Assembly (NCBI GenBank): GCA_041655595.1
Contig: JBBAFB010000104.1
Coordinates: forward strand, 1 to 7,731
From: JBBAFB01 sp041655595
GTDB taxonomy: Bacteria > Bacillota > DULZ01
Reading direction: 5' to 3'
DNA length: 7,731 nt
Each line of letters begins with the position of its first letter. Within the stretch, counting starts at the first letter, position 1. Made by a program: the position numbers and the translations under genes. Of this stretch, positions 1 through 4,595 are shown piece after piece. The notes under the pieces were generated by a model that saw nothing but the letters and a program-made list of their open reading frames with translations, had not been told where the DNA came from and did not search any database.

Positions 1-10
1 TGCTTTTGGG

Positions 11-41
11 TTGAGATTGCTTTGCCTTGCTCGCAATGACG
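11..41 (-). repeat. REP-like palindrome, inverted copy
   Basis: On the minus strand this reads CGTCATTGCGAGCAAGG followed by CAAAGCAATCTCAA. It has the terminal inverted pair ATTGC / GCAAT. The same unit recurs almost identically at 6616-6646 (same orientation) and, with 5 bp missing in the middle, at 4266-4290 in the opposite orientation. Confidence 0.85.
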
Positions 42-43
42 TT

Positions 44-78
44 CAAGATGCAAGAGGCAAGAGGCAAGATGCAAGAAG
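44..78 (+). repeat. Heptamer microrepeat CAAGANG, five units
   Basis: Five consecutive 7-bp units CAAGATG, CAAGAGG, CAAGAGG, CAAGATG and CAAGAAG run without interruption. The same heptamer phrasing continues inside each 77-bp repeat unit (for example GCAAGAA GCAAGAG ACCAGAT GCAAGAA around 281-314) and reappears near 6719-6733. It translates as the spurious peptide KMQEAR. Confidence 0.8.
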
Positions 79-96
79 CAGGAACCCCCCATCAAT

Positions 97-361
97 GTCA
101 TTGCGAGGAGCGTAGTGACGGGGCATTCAAGAAGCAAGAGACCAGATGCAAGAAGCAAGAAAACCACATCAGTGTCATTGCGAGGAGCGTAGCGACGGGG
201 CATGTAAGAGGCAAGAGGCGGGATGCAAGATGTAGGAAACCCCCATCAATGTCATTGCGAGGAGCGTAGCGACGGGGCATGCAAGAAGCAAGAGACCAGA
301 TGCAAGAAGCAAGAAAACCCCATCAATGTCATTGCGAGGAGCGTAGCGACGTGGCAATCTC
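97..361 (+). repeat. 77-bp tandem direct repeat, 3 units plus a terminal full-length palindrome
   Basis: The core GTCATTGCGAGGAGCGTAG (GTAGT in the first copy) starts at 97, 174, 251 and 328, giving an exact 77-bp period. Each unit is the palindrome-like core, a CAAGAAG-type heptamer stretch, and an ACCCC-ATCAAT tail. The first three copies lack 6 bp (AATCTC) in the right arm, reading GACGGGGCATGCA or close variants. The fourth copy (328-361) is complete and ends GTGGCAATCTC, restoring the ATTGC/GCAAT terminal pairing. The last, intact copy is the one nearest glpX. Confidence 0.9.
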
Positions 362-387
362 ATGCAGCATCACATGCAAAAGCAACC

Positions 388-419
388 GCTAGACCATTGC
401 TAGACCACCGCTTGACCAT
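388..419 (+). repeat. TAGACC/TTGACC array, 11-bp period (three units)
   Basis: CTAGAC at 389 and 400 and CTTGAC at 411 are exactly 11 bp apart, each followed by CAT or CAC. The array is flanked downstream by GACCCCAAAGAAACACCCC (429-447). A reverse-complement relative of both the array and this C-rich flank lies at 6541-6614. Confidence 0.75.
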
Positions 420-488
420 TTTCCCACTGACCCCAAAGAAACACCCCAAAGCTTTCAGCTTCACGCTTTTATAAAAAGGAGGAGAAAA

Positions 489-1469
489 ATGGAGAGAGAA
501 CTAGCGCTGGAATTTGCCAGAGTGACGGAAGCGGCAGCCCTGGCCTCCGCTCGCTGGATGGGTTTGGGAGATAAAATTGCCGCCGATAACGCAGCAGTCG
601 TCGCCATGCGGGCAGTGTTTGATACTGTTCATATTAAGGGTACGGTAGTGATCGGTGAAGGCGAAATGGACGAGGCGCCCATGCTTTACATCGGTGAGGA
701 AGTGGGCTCGGGAGGCGAAGTGGAAGTAGATGTGGCCGTAGATCCCCTGGAAGGCACCAATTTGGTCGCCAAGGGTATGCCGGGGGCCATGGCAGTTGTT
801 GCGGTAGCGGATAAGGGTTGTCTGCTCCATGCACCGGATATGTATATGGATAAAATTGCAGTAGGACCAAAAGCAGCCGGTAAGATTGATCTGGCCGCAC
901 CGGTGGAAGACAATTTAAAAGCTGTCGCCCTAGCTCTGGGCAAAAGTTTACCGGATTTAACCGTTGTTATTTTAGAAAGACCCAGACATTTGGAACTAAT
1001 CGAAAAAGTGCGCAAGGTGGGAGCCCGTATTCAATTAATTACTGATGGGGATGTTTCGCCTGCAGTAGCAGCTGCTTTTGAGGATTCCGGAGTTGATGTA
1101 ATGCTCGGCATCGGGGGTGCCCCAGAAGGGGTTTTGGCGGCGGCGGCCTTAAAAGCCCTAGGGGGAGAGCTTCAAGGACGTCTGGTTCCGGCTAACGATC
1201 AGGAGAGGGAAAGGGCCAAATCAATGGGGATTGCCGACCCCGATGCCCTGTTAACACTGGATGATTTAGTTAAGAGTGATGATGTGATTTTTGCGGCTAC
1301 CGGGATTACCACCGGCAACCTGCTGAAAGGAGTTCGATTTACAGCAGGCGGAGCAGTTACCCACACCATTGTTATGAGGGGTAAAACGGGGACCTTGAGA
1401 ATGATTGAGGCACACCACCGTTTTGATAAAAAGCCTTCCTGGGGAAAACTCTGCCAAAAGATACAGTAG
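489..1469 (+). CDS. glpX: Class II fructose-1,6-bisphosphatase GlpX
   Basis: The 326-residue product hydrolyses fructose 1,6-bisphosphate to fructose 6-phosphate plus phosphate, the committed gluconeogenic step, in the cytoplasm and with divalent metal. Full length is typical of GlpX (about 320-336 residues). Residues known as metal or substrate ligands in E. coli GlpX occur at the same numbers: K29, D33, E57 in GEGEMDEAPM (56-65), D85 and E88 in DPLEGT (85-90), T90, and E213 in GGAPEG. ERPRH (163-167) and ITDGDV (184-189) are further family signatures. The ATG start is supported by AGGAGG at 477-482, six bases upstream. It lies 60 bp ahead of rho, as in the glpX-rho pairing of Bacillus, so the two are probably co-transcribed. 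The family can also include sedoheptulose-bisphosphatase activity, which sequence alone does not exclude. Confidence 0.96.
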   Translation: MERELALEFARVTEAAALASARWMGLGDKIAADNAAVVAMRAVFDTVHIKGTVVIGEGEMDEAPMLYIGEEVGSGGEVEVDVAVDPLEGTNLVAKGMPGAMAVVAVADKGCLLHAPDMYMDKIAVGPKAAGKIDLAAPVEDNLKAVALALGKSLPDLTVVILERPRHLELIEKVRKVGARIQLITDGDVSPAVAAAFEDSGVDVMLGIGGAPEGVLAAAALKALGGELQGRLVPANDQERERAKSMGIADPDALLTLDDLVKSDDVIFAATGITTGNLLKGVRFTAGGAVTHTIVMRGKTGTLRMIEAHHRFDKKPSWGKLCQKIQ

Positions 1470-1529
1470 CTATGCAATAACAAAAGAATGCTCTGAGGGG
1501 AGCGGTCTTGAAAATAAAGGGAGGTTATT

Positions 1530-2798
1530 TTGTTGAACGCTGCAGAAATAGAAGGCAAAACAATGGTGGAACTCTACACCATGGCTAGGGAGCTGGGGCT
1601 TTCCGGCTATTCCAAATTACGCAAGCAGGAGCTTATCTTCGAAATAATGAAAAAGAAAACAGAGAAAGACGGTCATTTAATGGCAGAAGGGGTTTTAGAG
1701 ATTTTACCCGATGGCTTTGGGTTTTTGCGCCCCTTTGCCTATTTGCCCAGCAATGACGACATCTATGTTTCACCTTCACAAATTCGCAGGTTCGACTTGC
1801 GAACCGGGGATTTAGTTTCCGGTTTGGTTAGGCCTCCCAAGGATGGGGAGCGTTATTTTGCCTTATTAAGGGTACAAAAGGTTAATAGACAGGATCCGGA
1901 GTTTTCACCCCAGCGCCTGCATTTTGATGGGCTTACTCCCATCTATCCCAAGGAAAGGCTGACCTTGGAGATACCTACCGACAGCCGGGGGGATTTTTCT
2001 GCCCGGATTATAGATTTGATAGATCCCATTGGCAAAGGCCAAAGGGGTTTGATTGTCGCTCCCCCCAAGGCCGGGAAAACCACCCTCTTGGTTAGGGTTG
2101 CCAACAGTATCACCGCTAATTATCCCGATATTGAGTTAATAGTGCTGTTAATAGATGAAAGACCTGAGGAAGTAACCGATATAGAACGCTCTGTCAGGGG
2201 GGAGGTAGTGGCTTCCACCTTTGATGAGCTTCCCGAAAACCATGTCAAAGTGGCGGATATGGTGTTGGAAAGGGCAAAAAGATTGGTGGAGCATAAAAAG
2301 GATGTAGTAATTTTGATGGATAGCCTTACACGCCTTGCCCGGGCCCAAAACCTGGTAATACCCCCCAGTGGACGCACCCTTTCCGGAGGGGTAGATCCGG
2401 CTGCCTTGCATAAACCTAAGCGTTTTTTTGGCGCAGCCAGAAAAATAGAGGAAGGGGGCAGCCTGACAATTCTAGCCACTGCCTTAGTGGATACGGGCAG
2501 CAGAATGGATGATGTGATTTTTGAAGAATTTAAAGGCACCGGTAATATGGAGCTGATTTTGGATCGAAAACTAGCGGAAAGGCGTTTGTTCCCTGCCATT
2601 GATGTTAAACGCTCCGGCACCAGGAGAGAGGAATTGTTACTGTCCAAAGAAGAACTGGATCTGATTTGGAATTTCCGCCGTCTGGGAGCAAATATGAGCA
2701 ATGTAGAGGTTATGGAGCTTTTAATTGATGCCATGAAAAAGACAAAAACCAATGCAGACCTGCTGAAAATCATGCCTCACTTCTTCCCTAGCAAGTAA
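1530..2798 (+). CDS. rho: Transcription termination factor Rho
   Basis: Rho is a hexameric RNA-dependent ATPase/helicase that loads on unstructured RNA and releases RNA polymerase. The 422-residue product shows a Rho N-terminal helical domain (about 3-45), a cold-shock-like RNA-binding domain with the RNP-1-type GFGFLRP (62-68), and a RecA-type motor: Walker A APPKAGKT (177-184), LLIDERPEEVTD (206-217), Walker B ILMDSLTRLARA (261-272), the loop GGVDPAALHKPKRFFGAARK (286-305), and EEFKGTGNMELILDRKLAERR (332-352) carrying the conserved arginines. Two in-frame TTG codons (1530 and 1533) follow GGGAGG at 1519-1524; spacings are 5 and 8 nt, so 1533 is an equally good start and the protein may be one residue shorter. 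No terminator follows it, so transcription may continue into the M23 gene. Confidence 0.97.
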   Translation: MLNAAEIEGKTMVELYTMARELGLSGYSKLRKQELIFEIMKKKTEKDGHLMAEGVLEILPDGFGFLRPFAYLPSNDDIYVSPSQIRRFDLRTGDLVSGLVRPPKDGERYFALLRVQKVNRQDPEFSPQRLHFDGLTPIYPKERLTLEIPTDSRGDFSARIIDLIDPIGKGQRGLIVAPPKAGKTTLLVRVANSITANYPDIELIVLLIDERPEEVTDIERSVRGEVVASTFDELPENHVKVADMVLERAKRLVEHKKDVVILMDSLTRLARAQNLVIPPSGRTLSGGVDPAALHKPKRFFGAARKIEEGGSLTILATALVDTGSRMDDVIFEEFKGTGNMELILDRKLAERRLFPAIDVKRSGTRREELLLSKEELDLIWNFRRLGANMSNVEVMELLIDAMKKTKTNADLLKIMPHFFPSK

Positions 2799-2810
2799 AT
2801 ACGCATATTT

Positions 2811-2884
2811 TACTCACCTCTTGGCAAAAATACTAATTGAACTGGGCAGAAAAAAATCCCAGTAAATAAAAAACGAGGTGAGTA
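2811..2884 (+). promoter_or_regulatory. Candidate Shine-Dalgarno-sequestering inverted repeat before the M23 gene
   Basis: TACTCACCTC (2811-2820) is the exact reverse complement of GAGGTGAGTA (2875-2884), which contains the ribosome binding site of the next gene. The 54-nt intervening region carries its own 6-bp stem, ACTGGG (2841-2846) with CCCAGT (2858-2863). In a transcript running through from rho, the outer pairing would hide the ribosome binding site. The pairing is visible in the sequence; the regulatory role is inference. Confidence 0.45.
2875..2880 (+). promoter_or_regulatory. Ribosome binding site deciding the TTG start of the M23 gene
   Basis: GAGGTG lies 6 nt before the in-frame TTG at 2887. 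An in-frame GTG at 2878 is itself part of this Shine-Dalgarno sequence and so is an unlikely start, although gene callers may choose it. Confidence 0.7.
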
Positions 2885-2886
2885 TT

Positions 2887-3792
2887 TTGTTTCCAAAAGA
2901 GGGAATAGGGTTGAAGCGGGGGCTGGTAATTTGCGTTTTGTTAATTAGCTTAACATTCGGCACCGCCGCCACTGCTGGCAACCAAGATTCCTGGATGTGG
3001 CGTTTAGAGACGGAACGCCTAACACGGGAGGCCCTGGCTGTTCAAGCCGAAATTCAGGGCCAGCTTTACCAAGTTAAAAGAGGGGATACCCTTTGGGGAC
3101 TCGCCAATGGCCTAGGGGTGGATCTGGGAGTATTAATGGCCATGAACTACCTTGCACCGGGGGATCTTATTTACGCCGGTCAAACAATTCGCCTGCCGGT
3201 TGAGCCGGATAAAGTATATCAAGTGCGTTATCAAGATACCCTTTGGGCAATTGCTCAACAATTTGAAGTAGATTTAAAATTATTGATGACTGCCAATAAA
3301 ATCACCAAACCGGAAAGCTTGCAGGTGGGGACTATTCTGACCATACCGGGCAACCCTTTGGCCCTTCAGGTAGATTCCCGCTCTATAAATAATACTGCGG
3401 CAGCTTCCAGGCTCAAGGAGTTAATCTTAGGTTGGCCCGTGGAGGGCAGAATCACCTCCTCTTATGGGCAGAGGGGCAGTGAGTTTCACCATGGCTTAGA
3501 TATCGGCGCCCAGGCGGGTACGGATATTAAAGCTGCCCTGGGCGGCATAGTGATCTTTGCCGGCTATAAGAATCAGATTTACGGAAATGTGGTAGAAATC
3601 AGGCATGACCCCGGTTTGACTACCATGTATGCCCATAATTCCAAGACCCTTGTTAAAGTAGGGGAAAAGGTAGCTAAGGGGCAAAAGATTGCCTTGGTCG
3701 GTTCCACCGGCAGGGCCACCGGCCCCCATGTTCACTTTGAATTGAGGGTGAACGGCCAGACCTTTAACCCCATTCATTATTTAAAAAAATAG
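2887..3792 (+). CDS. Secreted LysM-LysM-M23 family metallopeptidase
   Basis: The predicted product (301 residues from the TTG at 2887) is an exported peptidoglycan hydrolase or a binding/activator protein of that class. Residues 1-30 form a signal peptide: K/R residues, then the hydrophobic run LVICVLLISLTFG and a likely cleavage after ATA. Two LysM domains follow (about 60-104 and 110-154), beginning YQVKRGDTLW and YQVRYQDTLW, which bind glycan. The C-terminal M23 (lysostaphin/DD-endopeptidase-like) domain (about 181-300) has the zinc ligands H201xxxD205 in HHGLDIG, YAH with H250, and HVH (281-283). Since the H, D and HxH residues are all present, catalysis is plausible, with cross-bridge or stem-peptide cleavage as the expected reaction. 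It sits between rho and rpmE, which are adjacent in B. subtilis. The exact substrate and any sporulation role cannot be read from the sequence. Confidence 0.92.
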   Translation: MFPKEGIGLKRGLVICVLLISLTFGTAATAGNQDSWMWRLETERLTREALAVQAEIQGQLYQVKRGDTLWGLANGLGVDLGVLMAMNYLAPGDLIYAGQTIRLPVEPDKVYQVRYQDTLWAIAQQFEVDLKLLMTANKITKPESLQVGTILTIPGNPLALQVDSRSINNTAAASRLKELILGWPVEGRITSSYGQRGSEFHHGLDIGAQAGTDIKAALGGIVIFAGYKNQIYGNVVEIRHDPGLTTMYAHNSKTLVKVGEKVAKGQKIALVGSTGRATGPHVHFELRVNGQTFNPIHYLKK

Positions 3793-3793
3793 T

Positions 3794-3822
3794 TTGCCAT
3801 TGTAATCACCATATGCTATAAT
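3794..3822 (+). promoter_or_regulatory. Sigma-A promoter of rpmE (extended -10)
   Basis: TTGCCA (3794-3799) is one mismatch from the -35 consensus. It is followed by a 17-bp spacer and a perfect TATAAT (3817-3822) preceded by TGC, making an extended -10. Transcription should start near 3829, leaving a leader of about 43 nt before the rpmE start. The -35 lies immediately after the M23 stop codon. Confidence 0.85.
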
Positions 3823-3870
3823 AACGTTTGTTGCGTTATAATCTTTAAAAATACGAAGCGAGGTGATTAC
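3802..3870 (+). promoter_or_regulatory. Inverted repeat linking the promoter spacer to the rpmE Shine-Dalgarno region
   Basis: GTAATCACC (3802-3810) is the exact reverse complement of GGTGATTAC (3862-3870), which includes the rpmE ribosome binding site; the gap is 51 nt. The upstream arm lies before the predicted transcription start, so only read-through RNA from the M23 gene would contain both arms. Regulation is inferred, not shown. Confidence 0.4.
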
Positions 3871-3871
3871 G

Positions 3872-4072
3872 ATGAGGAAAGGTATTCACCCAACATTACA
3901 CAAAACAAAAATTACTTGCGCCTGCGGTAATGAACTGGAGACCCTGTCCACCAAAAAAGACATACGGGTAGAAATTTGTGCTGCCTGCCACCCCTTTTAC
4001 ACCGGGTCCAGAGGCAGACTAGTGGAAAAAGGCGGCCGCGTAGAGCGCTTCAAAAAAAGATATGGCATGTAA
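3872..4072 (+). CDS. rpmE: 50S ribosomal protein L31, zinc-binding (C+) form
   Basis: L31 binds at the central protuberance and helps bridge the large and small ribosomal subunits. The 66-residue product begins MRKGIHPTLH, the standard L31 opening, and contains CACG (C16, C18) and CAACHPFYTG (C36, C39). These are the four cysteines expected for the zinc-containing form, which in many bacteria is swapped for a cysteine-less paralogue when zinc is scarce. The start is the ATG at 3872, not the in-frame GTG at 3863, because GTG falls inside the Shine-Dalgarno sequence AGGTGA (3861-3866), five bases before the ATG. It has its own strong promoter and a strong terminator, so it is probably also expressed as a monocistronic message. 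No zinc-uptake-regulator box was recognised. Confidence 0.97.
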   Translation: MRKGIHPTLHKTKITCACGNELETLSTKKDIRVEICAACHPFYTGSRGRLVEKGGRVERFKKRYGM

Positions 4073-4103
4073 ATTGGCCCGGATTATTTGTGGCTAATCA
4101 AAG

Positions 4104-4138
4104 AAATAGCGGCAATCAATGCCGCTATTTTTTCTTTT
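4104..4138 (+). terminator. Intrinsic terminator of rpmE
   Basis: An 11-bp perfect stem pairs 4104-4114 with 4120-4130 (AAATAGCGGCA with TGCCGCTATTT). The loop is 5 nt (ATCAA), and a T-rich run TTTTTTCTTTT continues to 4138. This should end the rho-M23-rpmE transcript and separates it from prfA. Confidence 0.95.
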
Positions 4139-4164
4139 AACGCCCAAAACCACGATAAGTGCAC

Positions 4165-4195
4165 TGTAGGGGATGGGCAGAGCCCATCCCCTACA
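4165..4195. repeat. Perfect 14-bp hairpin with 3-nt loop
   Basis: TGTAGGGGATGGGC (4165-4178) pairs perfectly with GCCCATCCCCTACA (4182-4195) around AGA. No T-run follows on either strand, so it does not resemble an intrinsic terminator. GTAGGGG-type palindromes of this sort are a recurring intergenic repeat style in bacteria; membership of a particular family is not verified here. Confidence 0.8.
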
Positions 4196-4265
4196 AAAAC
4201 CAAACAACACATTTTTCCACTTTCTACAACCCTCACAATGGCGCCAAAGTAAAGATCCACGACAA

Positions 4266-4290
4266 CGTCATTGCGAGCAAAGCAATCTCA
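4266..4290 (+). repeat. REP-like palindrome, short variant
   Basis: It starts CGTCATTGCGAGCAA and ends AGCAATCTCA, with the terminal ATTGC/GCAAT pairing. Relative to the copies at 11-41 and 6616-6646 (reverse complement) it lacks 5 bp in the centre. It lies about 35 bp before the 10-bp array, in the same relative orientation as the palindrome and array at 328-419. Confidence 0.8.
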
Positions 4291-4326
4291 ACCCGAAAGC
4301 AGTGCATTCAAAGGTTTCGACAACTA

Positions 4327-4503
4327 TTAGACCATATTAGACCACGTTAGACCACGTTAGACCATGTTAGACCATGTTAGACCACGTTAGACCACGTTAG
4401 ACCATGTTAGACCACGTTAGACCATGTTAGACCACGTTAGACCACGTTAGACCACGTTAGACCATGTTAGACCACGTTAGACCATGTCTGACCACTGCTA
4501 GAC
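4327..4503 (+). repeat. 10-bp tandem array GTTAGACCAY, about 17 units
   Basis: TTAGACCA occurs at 4327 and then every 10 bp through 4477 (16 copies). A degenerate TCTGACCA follows at 4487, and a final CTAGAC at 4498 after an 11-bp step. The only regular variation is the last base of each unit, C or T; read from the first unit the order is T C C T T C C T C T C C C T C T, then C. The first junction is AT instead of GT. It ends 44 bp before the prfA -10. Confidence 0.95.
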
Positions 4504-4504
4504 A

Positions 4505-4532
4505 AAAGCTAAAAGTCCCGGCTTTTAGCTTT
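4505..4532. repeat. 11-bp palindrome overlapping the prfA -35 region
   Basis: AAAGCTAAAAG (4505-4515) pairs perfectly with CTTTTAGCTTT (4522-4532) around TCCCGG. The right arm covers the position where a -35 hexamer would lie for the TATAAT at 4547. It could be an operator, a weak terminator for transcripts coming through the array, or part of the repeat element. There is no T-run after it. Confidence 0.6.
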
Positions 4533-4543
4533 CCCCCCTACTA

Positions 4544-4552
4544 TGCTATAAT
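4544..4552 (+). promoter_or_regulatory. Extended -10 promoter of prfA
   Basis: TGCTATAAT is a perfect extended -10. The 17-bp-spaced -35 candidate (TTTAGC, 4524-4529) is poor, which is tolerated for extended -10 promoters. Transcription should start around 4559. The 12 bases 4542-4553 are identical to those at the rpmE promoter (3812-3823). Confidence 0.75.
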
Positions 4553-4564
4553 ATAGCTATTGAT

Positions 4565-4578
4565 GCTCCCGAAGGAGC
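4565..4578 (+). promoter_or_regulatory. Hairpin at the 5' end of the prfA leader
   Basis: GCTCC-CGAA-GGAGC forms a 5-bp stem with a tetraloop. It begins only a few nucleotides after the predicted transcription start and ends 3 nt before the real Shine-Dalgarno GGAGG (4582-4586). A 5'-terminal stem could protect the message from 5'-end-dependent decay; this is inference. Confidence 0.45.
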
Positions 4579-4595
4579 GATGGAGGAAATAAATT

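Larger units (their letters stand above)
1..488. other. Gene-free repeat block upstream of glpX
   Basis: I see no credible gene here. The open frames in this stretch are translations of repeats (peptides such as HCEERSD, VIARSVAT and SLRGA recur in different frames), and none has a ribosome binding site. The block holds, in order: an inverted-orientation palindrome (11-41), CAAGANG heptamers (44-78), a 77-bp tandem repeat (97-361), an 11-bp-period TAGACC/TTGACC array (388-419), and a short stem AAAGC/GCTTT (448-452 with 465-469) just before the glpX ribosome binding site. No promoter with two recognisable hexamers was found, so glpX may be transcribed from further upstream. In B. subtilis glpX is preceded by murAB, ywjH and fbaA; whatever lies upstream here is outside the window. 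Confidence 0.8.
4139..4595. other. Gene-free block between rpmE and prfA
   Basis: No credible gene is present. A 63-codon open frame at 4159-4350 runs through the hairpin, the palindrome and the repeat array and has no ribosome binding site. The block contains a 14-bp hairpin, a REP-like palindrome, a 10-bp tandem array, an 11-bp palindrome and the prfA promoter/leader, each listed separately. The short stretch 4196-4265 contains nothing I recognise. Confidence 0.8.

Noticed and set aside
97..361. CRISPR-like array with a 77-bp period
   Set aside because: The sequence between the palindrome cores is itself repeated and so is not unique spacer sequence. The unit is too long for a repeat-spacer pattern.
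27..474. Overlapping open frames of 80 and 83 codons (27-269, 223-474), plus reverse-strand frames of 60-62 codons
   Set aside because: They are translations of the 77-bp tandem repeat and heptamers, with the same peptides recurring (HCEERSD, KKQETRCKKQEN). There is no ribosome binding site and no domain.
1..488. Riboswitch or T-box leader upstream of glpX
   Set aside because: The structure is repetitive sequence shared with two other loci. No T-box, aptamer core or terminator/antiterminator pair was seen.
1476..1529. A third Shine-Dalgarno-sequestering pair before rho (AATAAC at 1476-1481 with GTTATT at 1524-1529)
   Set aside because: It has only 6 AT-rich pairs and does not cover the GGGAGG, so it is within chance expectation.
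2120..2773. Long reverse-strand frame of 217 codons inside rho
   Set aside because: It is a shadow of the rho coding sequence, which is unambiguous from its motifs.
2821..2874. Promoter for the M23 gene
   Set aside because: I found no pair of -35 and -10 hexamers with acceptable spacing. The best -10-like hexamer (AATACT, 2829-2834) has no -35 partner.
4159..4350. 63-codon open frame between rpmE and prfA
   Set aside because: It runs through a hairpin, a palindrome and the start of the tandem array, with no ribosome binding site and no recognisable protein features.
4327..4503. CRISPR array
   Set aside because: The repeat unit is 10 bp with no spacers between units, and no cas genes are nearby. 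It is a simple tandem array.
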